A stretch of 64,000 nucleotides of DNA. Origin: Undaria pinnatifida. Its lineage: Eukaryota; Sar; Phaeophyceae; Laminariales; Alariaceae. The stretch spans positions 3,831,710 to 3,895,709 of the forward strand of contig JABAKD010000014.1 in the NCBI GenBank assembly GCA_012845835.1, read 5' to 3'. Below are positions 27,701-37,084 of the stretch, one piece after another (the stretch's first letter is position 1; the number at the start of each line of letters is the position of its first letter). The position numbers were made by a program, and so were the translations under genes. The notes under the pieces are model-generated. The model saw only the letters and a program-made list of their open reading frames with translations, did no database searches and was not told the DNA's origin.

Positions 27701-30700
27701 ATTCGTGATCGTTGGAAAAAGTCCTGACCCGACCCTACCAGACCCGTGAGAAGCCAAACAACACCTGACCCGACCCGATTCGACACGCGAGTTTTGAACT
27801 CTCATGACCCGACCCGCGGCCCGGGTCAAGACTCGTGAAAATACCTGCGTTTAAGGTCTCCATTTTTCAGCGGCTCATGGCTACTCGTGCGAGAAAAGCT
27901 ACATCTCTCGTTGCTTTGTGCCTTCCGGTTTTTACGATATGCACAGAGTGATGTGATTTGTTTGATACGCTGCGCCGTCAAAATATGTTTTTTATGTCCG
28001 TTTTTTTCGAACGAGGTACTTAGCCATTCGCGCAAGCGGTCTAAGCTCGTTAGTGAAACGGGGGGCATAGCTCTAACACATATTACTTAATGAGGACACA
28101 CGCTCACCAATACGCGCAATCGGAGTATGACACACAGCTTGCAAAGATGAGTTTCGACGAAATCTTCGATCTCACAGCTGGAGTGTAGTTTTATTCTCTC
28201 AGAGGAACCTTAGGTTCCGTGAGAGCTTTCTTGCCCGATACTCAGACCGTGAGTGAGTGTCGCCTCTCACACGGAAGCTCCAAACCACGCACTTTTTAAA
28301 AGCCGAATCCATTTGGCGTTAAAATCCACCCCATCGACCCCGGACCTCGCCGTGAGTGCGCGGGCATGGGTGCAGACAAGATGAATCGGCGCTCTCCCGC
28401 CGCGCGGGCGCGCGCTCGTGGAGGCACGAGCAAAAGCATCTGGGTGTGGTAGAGCCGGTGTGTTTATTTTTGCGAGATAACTATACGTGTCTAATAAAAC
28501 AAAGACCGCTTTGACTTCAATATAAAGACAGATCCAGGTTTTTATTTCTGGATAGCAGATTTGAGCAGATTGAGAGGCTGCCAGCGGGAGGCCGAGCAGC
28601 CGAGTGTCGGAACGAGCGCCACAGGGGCCGGTTTGCAGCTCTCCGCGCGGGGGACGGGGCTCGCAGGGACATAGAGCGGGGAAAGCTTGGAAGATGGCTC
28701 CGAGCGAGGCGAGGGTGATCGCGAGGGCAGCATGCATGAGTCTCGATCAGAACGACAACAGACAAAACTTTCGGGCAGAGTGGTACCATGGGTAGGGTTG
28801 AAGGATATATATATAACATCCTTATTAGCGATAGCCAAACTCTCCTTCAACGTAAAGTAGGCTGATATGCATTCTGCTTCTTTTTCTGTTTTTTATGCCA
28901 CTTTCTTTAAGGTGGGGTAGTCTAAGACAAGCCAATTATGCCCTTCTTTACGTTACTTTTCGATGAAAATTCCCCCACGATGCTCGCTACATATGCGCCA
29001 TTTTCTGTCTTTTTTATTTTTTAGCTTTTAACCTTTTTAAAACCGCACTTCCGACATGGGGACCAAAAACACTCGGGAGTCAGAGGATTGTTTTGAGAGT
29101 TGGAAACGGACTTGGACATCTTGTCTTTGTACTTTAAATAAGCATCATAAACTTACAAAATGTGCCAAGAGCTGGCGGCTGGCAACGATTTCGCCACGTT
29201 TTAAAGTGTGGCTGATGTCTGTTTCACGTTGATGTACGGAACGAAAATCGCATTCTAGCACAAAACCAAGGTGGTATAGTGAGACAACTGCTCGTTTTGG
29301 CTTGCTATGCCTTTTTTATGTTGAAAATCAACCGATAATTGCTCGCTACAGGCCATGATTTTCGCTATTCCCCCAAAGGACAATTATGCCAAAAATAATG
29401 CGAGCATGATGGATATAAGCCTAACATAAAGATCCCGGTACTATATTTCCGGATAGCAGACTTGAGCAGATTAAGAGGGGCTGCCAGCGGGAGGCCGAGC
29501 AGCCGAGTGTCGGAACGAGCGCCACAGGGCACGGCTTGCAGCTCTCCGCCCGGGGAGCGGGCTCGCAGGGACATAGAGCGGGGAAAGCTTGGAAGATGGC
29601 GCCGAGCGAGGCGAGGGTGATCGCGAGGGCAGCATGCATGAGTCTCGATCAGAACGACAACAGACAAAACTTTCGTGCAGAGTGGTACCATGGGTAGGGT
29701 TGAAGGATATATGACATCCTCATTAACGATAGCGAAATTCGGGTATAAACGGTTTTTTGTGGCCAAAGTCGGGTACATTTTTCGTTTCAGTGTTCAGCAC
29801 AGCAGAAGCAGAAGAAGGTGTAGAGGCGGTAGTAGCTGTAGCACGGCACACGAGACTAGAGCCGGGTCAGTGTCGCTGTGCGTATGTCTCCTCGATCAAC
29901 CTCCAAAAAAAAGGTACTCGTACAGCAGCATAGATAGCTAGATAGTTCTCCCGTTTTTTCGGTTATAACTCTTGAAGGGACGATCTGCATCTCCGATCAC
30001 CAAAACATACAACCAACATCGGAACCCATACAAGTACTGTATTCGTATATTACGTAGCCCAGCAACGCCTGTGAAATCACACGTTGCCGCACTTGTCTCG
30101 ACGAACTCTCCACGGCTTACAGCGAAACCAGCACGAGAAGAGTTGCCTGTTGTTTGCGCGTGCACAGAAACCGTCGGGACTGGCCTTGGTGCCGTGTACG
30201 TTGAGTGCGGTGGACAAACGTGGAGGTCCCGTGCATTGAGGTCCCTTTTTTGCGGGACATACCTCGCCGCCTTTCCTACGACGAACTATTATCCTCTACA
30301 CATGAAGAGGATACGGCTTTTTTCTCTCATATTTTCTCCCGCCTCCACTCCTCCACTTCCACTACGCCGGTTTCCCGGAAGGACAGGTGGGAAGAGAGGG
30401 CGGGGGGGGGGGGGGGGGACTCAGTGAGGGAAGAGGGGGGGGGGGGGGGGGGGCTCTGAGAAAACAGCACGCCGCCTGATGCGAGGGCGCCTTTCCATTT
30501 TTTATAATAATACGATATAAAATGCTGCCATAGACGCGAGCTTCGATAGATAGAGATAGCATTTTTTGGCTACAACATTTTCTGGCTGACGAGGGCTTCT
30601 CATCCCCTTCAGAGCCCCCAAACCCCTTCCTATACTAACTACACGTGATTTTTTTCCCAAAACGGGTTTCCAGTTGTAAAGACGTTGACCCTCTTCAACC

Positions 30701-33700
30701 CAAAATCATCGGAAAAGTGTCGTTCTGGTTTTGCGACGTGGAGTTTTCGTTTTATCATACCTATAGCCCATGGGATGGTTCTTCGGGTATATGTCGTAGC
30801 ACTCTCGTTTTCTCAACAGGTAGTTGTTTTTGTGTCGGGTGCAGAGTAGCTCGTTATCGCGTGAGGAGGTCGAGAAAGGAAAGAGCGCACCTCCGCCTTA
30901 CTACTAGCAGCATGTATTGCACATATTTGCATTAGCATGCCCTAATGCCGAGGCCTGGGACTTCGCTTGACTGGCTCGAGCACCTCAGTAAGTATGTACG
31001 TGGAACAGTAGAGGTCTCTCTGTAGAGCTTGCTGTATAGTGCCGGAATGCCCGCGACAGTAGTGCCTGTGAAATCGCTTGGCACAAATGGGAGCAACCAG
31101 CAATGGCAGTATGCGGAGTAGTGCCGGTTGACGCTAAAGTGCCGGGGTTCTCGGCTGTGGCATGTATCGGCGCTATGGAGGGGCCACTACTGTGCGTATC
31201 ATGCCGGAGGAATTGTACTATTGGGAGTGCGTTTTTTTTTGCCTATTGCCTTAGCATGCACTGCAATTTTGCAGTCAGAAGCTACGTAAGAGTCTTGCAA
31301 GCAAATATGCGAAGAGGCGGGCAAGCGTCAAGCGTTCAGTCAGCCAAGGTTGTCTGTCGAGTCGTTTCTATCCGTCTAGACGCAGCGTCCCCCATCCCCC
31401 TGGTAGCAAAACCCCCAATTACATGAGCGGAAACCCCTTTTTTCAAAATGCTTTCAACAATACGGTATGGAAAGGGCTTTCCCTCCCCCCATTATTGTCT
31501 TGTATCCCCGAGGTTTGGCCTGTCAAGATTGTCTGTCAAAGCGTTTGCCTCGACGGCGTCCGTCTAGTCGCGAAGGCGCTGTCTGATAATGATGCTTGAC
31601 GAGGCTGACGCGCTTGGCCCAGCGCCGTGCGACGGCTGTTTCTACGAATACGTAGACACTTTCTGCAGACCCACGTTACGGTAGAGATGAACATTTTTAT
31701 TTTCGACGCTTCCCAGCTAAGGAGCTCTACGCCGCATCCGAAAAACAGATTTGGAGAAAATCAAAAGTACTTCCCGGGATGACCAAAATCCCATGGGGCC
31801 TAGGTATAATACAGCGAAACATTTTGCAAAAAAATGCAAAAATTCCGACAACTTTTTGGACTAAAGACTCTCGTCGATCAGAAACCGTTTCAGCCAAAAA
31901 AAAAAAGCGCTCGTACGAAAGGGGTGGTAGCATTTTTTTTTTTTTTCTGGCTAGATCGAGGGGACTCCTTGATTTGAGAAATCGTTACCCAGTCGGTGTT
32001 GTCGCAAAACAGCTTGTATTCAATGTTGTGCTTCGTTCAATAGCTGTCAATAGGTCATGGGAGGCGTGTTCGTCAGATGGCGCCTTTTCTCGAAGTCAGG
32101 TTGATGAGTGAGATATGGAGCTCCTCAAGCGAGGAGTGTCTCAGGTTTGTTTTTAGTTCACCCGCTACCGATACGCTTGCGCCCGCACCACGTGTCACAA
32201 TAAGTCAACCCCCGATCAAGAGAAGAGAAGCAAAAAACAACAGGCATAGCGGACAAGCCGCTAAAAAAGCTTCAGCTACCTCGTACGAACGTATCATAAG
32301 TTGATTTTACGCCGGCGGCTTCGTAAGGTTGATACTCAATAAACTGATCACAGGAACATAACACACCGGCCGCGCGCTCCATGCCAACGGAGCACAGTAC
32401 AGGACATGTGGTAAGAAGCAGGGTAATAAGAAAGGTAGACTGGTGACTACAGGAATGTAATAAACGCGGAAGCCGATATACTGAAGTTAGTGTAAAACGA
32501 CCCCTCTCCTAAGTAAGAAACCCATCCTCGATCAGAATTTCTGTTTCTTACTACGAGGACGGGCAAGTGTCCTGTTTTTTATTTGTTCTTTTCATGATTT
32601 CTGAAAAAAGCAAACCAACAGCCGCTGGAATATGAAACCAACTAAGGTTCGGGTTCGGGCTTGGGTTCGGGTACATTAACCCATTCCCAACTCCAAAAAA
32701 AGTTATCCTAGCCTAAATCCAAGTGTTTTGTCCCCATATATATCGGGACTGCGGTGCTAAAAGTTCGGGTCAGGTTTTACGGCGTTTTATCTAGAATCCC
32801 TTGTCATGTTACTGGACACAAAATTTTATTTTTTTCGTACTCTCATCCTATTACGGGGGACCATAGTAAATAGGACCTACGGTACACACAAAAAACAATA
32901 TATTTCCCTATTTTGACTAACAATATTTGGTCCTATTTACTATGGTCCCCCGTAATAGTACGTGGGAAACCAGTATTCAGGACCAAAAACGGTTATTGTA
33001 GTAAAAAAAGGGCACTATTGATGCGTGCTACGAGAGAGGTGCGCACGCCACAACTTTTCTTCAAGGTTCCTCAGTTTCGGAGCTTAAGACCTCTCCCAAT
33101 AAACTGATCTGGAGAAAAACAAAAATCCCATGGCCTAGGTACACGACGAGAATCATGCTAAGAAATGGCGTTTTTTTTCCGACGATTTTGGGTTAAGGAG
33201 CCCCGTCATTCAGAAAACATTTTCGCCAAAAAAAGGTATACCTCTATCGTAGCACGCGTCTATATAGGTTTTTGTGCATGCCGTGGGTCCTCATTACTAT
33301 GGTCATCATTTACTCGAGACAAACTTTCATTTTTTCCGTACTCTTATCCTACTTCGTGGGAAACCAGTACGTATTCAGGACCAAAAACGGTTATTATTGT
33401 AAAAAAAAGGTGATATATACCGGTAGTTTTTTGTGTATGTCGTGGGTCCTTATTACTATTAGTATGGCCCTCCGTAACATGTGTTTCTTTGTTTACATGC
33501 CTCGATATAAGGCGGCTCCAAACACCACACACCTGATCTTGAGGCACCACCCTTGCCACCGCCAGTCCCTGGAGAAGGTCCTTCCTGCTGCTCTCTACCA
33601 CCTACTCTTCGCGTCTCAGGCCCTTCCCCAACGCCAGACGAATAGACGAGCGGCACTAAACCGTGCCCGAGGCGATCGAGCAGCTGCATGGTTCCGCTCG

Positions 33701-33788
33701 ACTCTTTTCTTCTGCTCTGCCCTCCGCTGAGGCTGCTCTGCCCTCCACTGAGGATGCCGCTGCAGTTGCCAGTACCGGCGACGCTCAT
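6734..33788 (-). CDS. TOG/HEAT-repeat protein, CLASP/TOGARAM-like (3' end not reached)
   Basis: Ten minus-strand exons join by phase: 33788-33533, 25949-25739 (this donor is uncertain), 24545-24443, 24054-23944, 23084-22945, 21346-20137, 16726-16261, 14353-14263, 10008-8245 and 6907-6734, about 1,508 codons so far. Helical HEAT/TOG pieces are IVPSVVDCFSKECL and EDDETVR-like (exons 3-4), VVAAAVNALGRMY (exon 5), FLEELLVVALRLTEDADFKI (end of exon 6), GLRSATWRAREGSLKLVI (exon 7) and LLTDERPEVSV joined to AAVEALAVAADVW (exons 7-8). The last junction recreates a typical TOG helix across an 1.9-kb intron. TOG domains of this kind bind tubulin at microtubule ends (CLASP) or in cilia (TOGARAM). A roughly 320-residue Ser/Pro/Thr-rich insert splits the domain, and exon 9 adds about 590 Gly-, Ser- and Arg-rich residues. 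The ATG at 33788 is the first Met in a GC-rich island; an in-frame codon 13 residues upstream is less likely. Exon 10 ends in a GTGACG donor, so more exons lie to the left. Confidence 0.7.
7205..7405. repeat. Family C repeat (GACCCG-rich), copy 1
   Basis: Runs of CGACCCGACCCG alternate with GATTTTGA-type spacers (CACGACATTTTGATCACCTC) and CTCATGATCCGACC. The same order occurs in three other copies in this window. Confidence 0.75.
7459..7954. mobile_element. Family A copy A5, split by a family C insert
   Basis: A degraded family A left end (GCGTTCTACGACAGGG) continues to GAGGTACAGAGCTCATAAGTG and resumes after the insert to finish at GACCCCTATCGTAGCACGCG. The intervening family C segment (about 7697-7918) starts TTTTCACGAGGTCGGATC and ends GTCGTGACCCATGAAAAG. 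Confidence 0.65.
10217..10862. mobile_element. Family A copy A6 with internal tandem expansion
   Basis: The outer ends are GCGCATGCTATGGCAGGGGT and GCCTCTGTCGTAGCGTGCGT. Between them the family's inner block (AATCCCATGGCCTA...TATACAACG) is repeated about seven times with A-rich spacers, enlarging the element to 646 bases. Confidence 0.75.
10863..11880. other. Intron stretch with a family G fragment
   Basis: This belongs to the TOG-gene intron between exons 8 and 9. At about 11310-11420 it contains the family G text (CACCTGTGACCACAGTTTGTCC, inverted). No exon-like segment with paired splice sites was seen. Confidence 0.4.
11882..12180. mobile_element. Family B copy B3
   Basis: It starts GTCACCCCACGCCAGGGGGT and carries TTCTAAGAATTTTCTGAG, then GTCCTAAAACTAACACACTC. 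The distal end CGCACTATAGAGGG is diverged. Confidence 0.6.
12184..12437. mobile_element. Family B copy B4
   Basis: It has paired ends GAGCCATCCCACGGAAGAGG and CCCCTACAGTGGGATGGCC, a GAGCTCCTCGCACGTGAGGA arm, and the core around ACTCGTGAAATTACTTGATC. It sits four bases after B3. Confidence 0.75.
12750..13020. repeat. Tandem array, three units of about 85 bp
   Basis: Each unit carries GCAGTGTTCACTTAATATCG, then GGCAATCCCATAGGC or a variant, and AGCTA...ATAGCCTAAAAA. The first unit overlaps the end of a GGACGACTC family B-type terminus. Confidence 0.75.
13095..13397. mobile_element. Family B copy B5
   Basis: It starts GAATCACCCCACACTAGGGA and ends CACTACAGAGGGATGGCTC. The core includes AGGAGCAGCTCAACATCTC and AGTCCTGAAAATAAAAAACC. 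Confidence 0.7.
13455..13665. repeat. Family G dispersed repeat, copy 1
   Basis: The segment runs AATCCTCCGGCGGATGGGGA, CTCACCACACTTCCACGTAT and ends in the hairpin GGCAGCGCAAGCTGCC. Fuller copies lie in fumarase introns 7 and 12. Confidence 0.75.
13676..13953. mobile_element. Family B copy B6
   Basis: It contains GAGCTCCTCGAGTGAGCAAC, TTTTACGAGAGTATGTTTGT, CTTAGGACTAGCGCAGAC and the right end CTGCCGTGGGACGACTCAC. Confidence 0.65.
14500..14745. repeat. Family H dispersed repeat, copy 1
   Basis: This 245-base repeat begins TCCCGTTGCGGCGTTATGGT and includes ACAGAGCCAGAGGCACCCAT near its end. It matches 17965-18215 in the same orientation. Both copies lie in introns of the TOG gene. Confidence 0.8.
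14760..15640. other. TOG-gene intron without accepted exon
   Basis: Open frames are short. One stretch near 15483-15554 looks exon-like but is not needed once exons 7 and 8 are joined directly. No other feature is visible. Confidence 0.4.
15643..15858. mobile_element. Family B copy B7, abutting a family A piece
   Basis: It starts GAGTCGCACCACGGCGGGGG and has CTTTTACGAGTATATTTGTT and AGGACTAGCGCAGGTAAGCG. It ends GCTGCACCC at the family A end that follows. Confidence 0.65.
15859..16030. mobile_element. Family A partial copy A7
   Basis: A left end CCTGCTACGATAGAGGTATT is followed by TGGATGACGGCGTTCCTTAA and a TTTTCG run. The right end is missing or unrecognisable. Confidence 0.55.
16755..17545. 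repeat. Tandem array, five units of about 150-170 bp
   Basis: Units begin near 16755, 16925, 17095, 17255 and 17400, each with ACCATGGCG...TGCCTTGCTGCGAC and GATATTTAGCCTG. The array lies on the acceptor side of TOG exon 7. Its first unit (lowest coordinates) runs into the working acceptor at 16727, and the unit near 17390 retains the matching ACCCGG-type flank. Confidence 0.85.
17965..18215. repeat. Family H dispersed repeat, copy 2
   Basis: It begins CTCCCGTTGCGGCGTTATGA and ends near GTCGGTCTCTAGGCCCAATA. It is about 80 percent alike, by eye, to the copy at 14500. Confidence 0.8.
18305..18423. mobile_element. Family A right-end fragment
   Basis: The text CCGACGATATTGGGTCAAAG, TAATTCAGTT, GGCCGAAACATG and CAACCTCTATCATATGCAGG is the terminal third of a family A element. 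Confidence 0.5.
18424..19385. other. Intron stretch, nothing firm
   Basis: A GC-rich segment at about 18610-18840 is open in several frames on both strands. It lacks a paired acceptor and donor in a phase that fits the flanking TOG exons. No repeats of the named families were seen. Confidence 0.35.
19386..19689. mobile_element. Family A copy A8
   Basis: The right end TTTGGGTTAAGGAAGGAGCC continues to TCGTACAAGCACGCGTC. The left end ATGCTGCCGTAGAGTTGC is diverged. Poly-C and poly-A runs enlarge the middle. Confidence 0.55.
22026..22302. mobile_element. Family A copy A9
   Basis: The ends are ACGCATGCTACGGTAGAGGC and CGCTACCTCTATCGCAGGGT. The inside keeps CATCCCATGTCCTAGGTATA and GAAACCCCGTCATTCAG. 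Long poly-C runs have grown near the right end. Confidence 0.75.
22439..22744. mobile_element. Family B copy B8, full length
   Basis: The clearest family B copy: it starts GAGCCATCCCACGGCAGGAC and ends TATCTAGCGTGGGATGACTC, 306 bases. The inside carries GAGCTCCTCGAGCGAGGGAA, GGTTTTAGGACTACTGC and GGTGTTGGTCGGGTTG-like text. Confidence 0.8.
22745..22835. repeat. Telomere-like CCCTAA variant run
   Basis: CCCTGACGCTACCCCTAACC grades into CCAACCCTAACGCCAACCCC. It is an imperfect interstitial (CCCTAA) array next to the end of B8. Confidence 0.75.
23101..23190. repeat. (GGGTT)n array on the acceptor side of TOG exon 5
   Basis: About 17 perfect GGGTT units are present. On the coding (minus) strand this reads (AACCC)n and lies 15 bases upstream of the AATCGTAAAG acceptor at 23085, so it extends the pyrimidine-rich tract. 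Shorter runs recur at 23230, 23590 and 23705. Confidence 0.9.
24620..25290. repeat. Diverged tandem units of about 210-250 bp upstream of TOG exon 3
   Basis: The block GCGAGACAGCCAACGTGCGG, AACAAGCACTCCAAAGCCAC, then GGCGGTACTTC recurs as GCGAAACAGCCAAGATGTGG, GACAAACACTCTAAACCTGC and GGCGGTACTACG. A third partial unit begins near 25140. The array lies just 5' of the exon 3 acceptor on the minus strand. Confidence 0.7.
26300..26600. repeat. Family J dispersed repeat, copy 1
   Basis: It contains GATCGTACGGCTCCCGCC, GGCAACATGAGC and GGTGATCTGTCCGACGTGTG. Related text occurs at 40300-40580 and in the segment upstream of the first LSm11-like exon. Confidence 0.6.
26690..26910. repeat. Family C repeat, copy 3
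   Basis: GTGACCGGACCCGACCCG, GGGATTTTGATAGAAGCTCC, then repeated CGACCCGACCCG and GGTCATGACCCGTTAAAAG. Confidence 0.75.
27055..27640. repeat. Family F dispersed repeat, copy 1
   Basis: Key text is GAAGCACCGTGAGGTGTTCG, GGCGAGTCGCATGAAGGGTG, GATGACAGCTTC and ATCACCCCCCTTGCGCGGAG. It matches 60230-60790 in the same orientation and 55925-56185 inverted. Confidence 0.75.
27640..27845. repeat. Family C repeat, copy 4
   Basis: TTTTCATTGGTCACATCGC, GGGTGACCCGACCCGATTCG, CCTGACCCGACCC and CCGGGTCAAGACTCGTGAAA. It directly follows the family F copy. Confidence 0.7.
28290..28825 (-). repeat. Family D unit, copy 1, with short signal-peptide-like ORF
   Basis: On the minus strand the unit starts near TATATATATCCTTCAACC and CCTACCCATGGTACC. 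An ATG at 28737 then opens MHAALAITLASLGAIF, a hydrophobic signal-like helix, followed by QAFPALCPCEP and a 156-codon frame. The unit recurs at 29410-29720 and 37085-37640. Whether it is a small gene family or a mobile repeat is unresolved. Confidence 0.5.
28870..29400. repeat. AT-rich segment with a diverged 100-bp duplication
   Basis: The text AAGGTGGGGTAGTCTAAGAC, TATGCCCTT, GATGCTCGCTACATATG near 28910-29000 has a diverged partner near 29265-29370 (AAGGTGGTATAGTGAGACAA, TATGCCTTT, AATTGCTCGCTACAGGC). No gene is seen. Confidence 0.5.
29410..29725 (-). repeat. Family D unit, copy 2 (shorter)
   Basis: It carries the same start region and the same leader MHAALAITLASLGAIF (ATG at 29639). A one-base length change after CPCEP alters the downstream frame, giving a 72-codon frame. 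The distal half seen in the other two copies is missing. Confidence 0.5.
30533..30915. mobile_element. Family A partial copy A10
   Basis: ACGCGAGCTTCGATAGATAG, GGCTACAACATTTTCTGGCT, then AACCCAAAATCATCGG and AGCCCATGGGATGG are in family order. The right end near AGCGCACCTCCGCC is degraded. Confidence 0.5.
30916..31670. other. Stretch without recognised gene
   Basis: Open frames to about 107 codons on the plus strand (31103-31426) have no recognisable motif and no clear splice partners. It lies inside the first intron of the TOG gene on the other strand. Confidence 0.35.
31671..31918. mobile_element. Family A copy A11
   Basis: CCACGTTACGGTAGAGATGA, ACAGATTTGGAGAAAATC, AAATCCCATGGGGCCTAGGT and CAGAAACCGTTTCAGCC, ending AGCGCTCGTACGAAAGG. 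The order is that of family A. Confidence 0.65.
32815..33008. repeat. Segmental duplicate unit 1 (filled site)
   Basis: It reads TTTTTTTCGTACTCTCATCC, then a 105-base insertion, then GTGGGAAACCAGTATTCAGG and ACCAAAAACGGTTATTG. The partner unit at 33305-33415 lacks the insertion. Confidence 0.8.
32851..32955. mobile_element. 105-bp TA-flanked inverted-repeat element
   Basis: The ends are perfect 27-base inverted repeats beginning TTACGGGGGACCATAGTAAA. The element is flanked by TA on both sides, and the paralogous unit 450 bases away has a single TA at the matching point. This is the signature of a Tc1/mariner-type (Stowaway-like) non-autonomous insertion. Confidence 0.85.
33021..33259. mobile_element. 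Family A copy A12, compact and complete
   Basis: The ends are ATGCGTGCTACGAGAGAGGT and ATACCTCTATCGTAGCACGC, 239 bases. The inside has GGTTCCTCAGTTTCGGAGCT, AATCCCATGGCCTAGGTACA, TTTTGGGTTAAGGAGCCCCG and ATTCAGAAAACATTTTCGCC. It is the best template for the family together with the copy at 55657. Confidence 0.85.
33305..33415. repeat. Segmental duplicate unit 2 (empty site)
   Basis: TTTTTTCCGTACTCTTATCC runs straight into TACTTCGTGGGAAACC, without the 105-base insertion seen in the upstream partner. Confidence 0.8.
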
Positions 33789-33789
33789 G

Positions 33790-36680
33790 CCTCTTATTTT
33801 TTTTAATACACAAAATACTTCAAACACGTCAATCGTGTGAGAGTTCGTCCGGTTGATTGGAGTGGCCGATACTCAGCTTTGCAAGCTAAGCGATACGTCG
33901 GTCGCGTGTGTTTGCGGCAGTGAAGCAGAGTATGTTTCTTTACAAGAAAACCATATCTTATTACTGTAGTCTTATAGAGTATGCCTCCAAGATTTAAACC
34001 GTACGGTAATCTTGACACAGAACGCTTAGTCTATCTAGACTTTAGACTAAACGAAAAAATATTGTCTCAGTCTCTGAGGTTAGAAAAGCGGTCCAGAGAC
34101 CTCGTTGCCGCGGTGATGGCAAACACCCATGCTTATACGGGTGCCGCGTCCGAAAACACTGGATGCACAGGCTGCGACCGCCACCGCAGTCGCGTAACCT
34201 GACGGCATGGATCGTGGGGGTCGACCAGGGCATCAAAGACACGTGTTGGTTAGAATTGCAGTTTGACCAGTATGTCGTACTCGTCTTCGACGATCATAGA
34301 ACGAGGAACAACTCTTGCTGGACGAGACTCTCAATGATCGTCCTTTTCCAATATGTAAATCACGACAAACCAGATAGCGGCTACCTCTATGCTTTTATGT
34401 ACCCGACTGTAGTCCCTCATCGCTACGTGGTTACGACGAAAGACAGCACCAAGACAAGCGATGGAAGGCATCATAAGCTTGCACGAATCATATCGTACGG
34501 TATCATCATACAACAACATTGCTTCTAGCAGCACCAATCTCGTCCGAACACAAACAGAGTAAACTTTATTTCACCTCAGAAATTGACTTACAACGCGCTA
34601 TTTGGATGCGGTCAAGCACCACAGGCTGCCCACGAGGACTGGCTACAGCTTTTTGGCAGGGTGCTCAGCGCTCTCGAGCACACGGGTGGTGCAGTCCCCC
34701 AGTCCTCATATGTGGGTGGATCATGGGATTTCAGGAGGCGTGTTTTGTGCCGTAAACGAGTCACTGCTGTAAACGAGTTCAGCCGTCATGGTCCCGCGTT
34801 AGTGCGTTATATTTTAGTGCATAACCCCATTTTAATGCGGTTACCATTACTTGTCGCCACCTTCCGAGTATTACAGAGAATTGCAATATCCCGAGGTGGT
34901 AAGGTGTACCGCTTTAGTGCGGTTGGCTAGCCACCGCATTACACGACAGTTGAACTCTAAATGTAACCGTCGGTTCTCGGTTGTTTTTCGGTTTGGACGA
35001 AAAATAACGCCACTAGAACCAATTGAACCCCATACAAGATTGTTTACACCATGTGGACATAAGTTTAATAACTTTAAACATTTTATTATATATATAAAAC
35101 GGTATTTATAACTTAGTCCGAACTGGTGTGGTATGTTGTGGCTAGTGGCGCTGGTGAGATCTTGCTCTCTTGCGTTTTTCACTACTGCTGTGCGCACACC
35201 GGTGTGGAGCGAGGGCTGTGTCCCCTGCTCAGCGTGATGGAGGAGCCACGGACCTCGCTGTGGTCTAGGCTGGTGATGTTCTACTCCGTATGCAAGTCGG
35301 ATCAGCTTAAACCGGAGGTGAGCAAGAGGTGAAAACATGCAACTTTCTTCTGGTTGATCAGAAGTACAACAGCAGCACGAGTACACATCATCCTGTCGCT
35401 AAGATAACAAGCAAGGCATCAGGCATCAATCTATAGAGTGAGACGCCGAGTGAATACGTGCCAGGTACACTCTCTCGCATCACATGCTCATACGTACCTG
35501 GTAGGCGCTTCGCGCTGGATTCGCGATCACAACAAGGCGGCAGGCGCATCGATCGGCCTTTCGTCCAAATGCGTGGTCCAGCAGCAGCACAGCAGTATTA
35601 ATAGCATTAATATTAATAGTGAGAAAGACAAGGTTGATATTTACAGGGATGTACGCAACCCGGTTTCATTGTCGTTGTACTGAAGCTAGTGCAGCACGCA
35701 CCCTCTCCCAACTCCCACTAAGCAACCCAGCCTGGTTCAGCAGTCTGTTTCTTATTCTTAATAGGCGTCCTGTACTCTGCACTCGTACAATACATACAAA
35801 TTGCTATTCTCGTGGAGCCTACAAATTGGCGATAAGGTTTTGTGAACAGAAGTTCTCCGCGGGTAAAGTTATCGTGCTGAGCCTGTTGAGCCGCACCCAC
35901 GGGAGAGTTGAGCCGCGCTCAGGGAAGTCACGGACCTCGCACCGGTATATCCACACGAAGCATCATGGATTGCTGCGGTAGAAAACGCGCGAACGAAGTA
36001 ATAATCAGCTGAGTATGAAGCAGCTTGAATTGACTTGTCACAGATGAAGCTGCCGTGTGGTTTAGCAACAATAATACCAGCTACTCAAGTAGCAAATGCT
36101 ACTCCTGAACTGCAGCGGCGCAAGAAGAGAGGAAGAACGAAAACCGTGTGTTATTGCGGCAGTGTTCGACGCTTTAAACCGCGCATAATGCGTACAAGTA
36201 TCAGGGGGTGCCTGATATGTACCAGGTACTTTTTTTTTCATAGGCGGCATGGTTATAGATAGGCGCTAATGTTTTCGCAATCAGGAACGGCCATATCAGA
36301 TCGATCGCACCACATCCCGTCCGCTCTGTGAAGTTTAGCGGCGTAGAGCCAGGATAGTACTACGGTGGGGGACCACGTGGGAAGCCCTGGTGCTGTTCCT
36401 TTTTCGCCGTTTTTTCTCTTTTTTGCCCAGTTTTAGTTGTGAAGGTGTTTTGTTCTCGCATTAACTCGCATTATCAAGTCCGTAGTCACAGACAGAACAG
36501 GCTATTGTTTTTATTACCACATCAACAATACCCGTACCATAATACTGGTGCTGTTCCTTTTCCCTTTTTATGCCCTTTTTTGCCCACTTTTAGTTATGAA
36601 GTACTTGTACCTGGTATATATACCCTCTGGTATTGTTTTTATTACCACTTCAACAATACCCGTATATGTATATGTAAAAT
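33790..36680. other. Intergenic region between divergent TOG and LSm11-like genes
   Basis: It is AT-richer than the exons, with only short frames and no family A or B copy recognised. An upstream LSm11-like exon, if present, should lie between here and 38.8 kb on the plus strand; I could not identify it. Confidence 0.4.
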
Positions 36681-36689
36681 ATTACCGTT

Positions 36690-36940
36690 TTTGTTTGGCT
36701 CGCTGCCCTCCGGCGGCCGAGTGTTTATTCTCGCTCTTTCGGCCGCGCGGCAAGCTAGCCTGCCATGGGTACATCATGAAGCATGTCTGGATCTCGGCCG
36801 AGCTCCGTGGCGGCGCTCGGCGCATTAAACGTCGCTTAGCTGGCTCTATTTTGCAGGGGATTGCGTTCCGCCTCCCTGAGACGAGCAGGTCACTTGCAAC
36901 ACCCCAAATTGTTTTTCAATTTTTGATAATTTGATGAACT
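36690..36940 (+). repeat. Family K dispersed repeat, copy 1
   Basis: It holds CATGTCTGGATCTCGGCCGA, GCTCCGTGGCGGCGCTC, then AACGTCGCTTAGCTGGCTC and TTGCGTTCCGCCTCCCTGAG. It pairs with 61985-62215. In both, a short plus frame contains VWISAELR. Confidence 0.7.
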
Positions 36941-37084
36941 TTTACAAAAAAAAATCTTCGTTGTTTTGTTCGTAAAAAAATGGCTCGCTACTCAACTAAC
37001 TTCAGCAGCAGCACAGAAGCAGTAGCAGCAACCGCCCGGACTAAGTTAACCTCACTCAGCAGCAGCAGTACACATACATATGGA

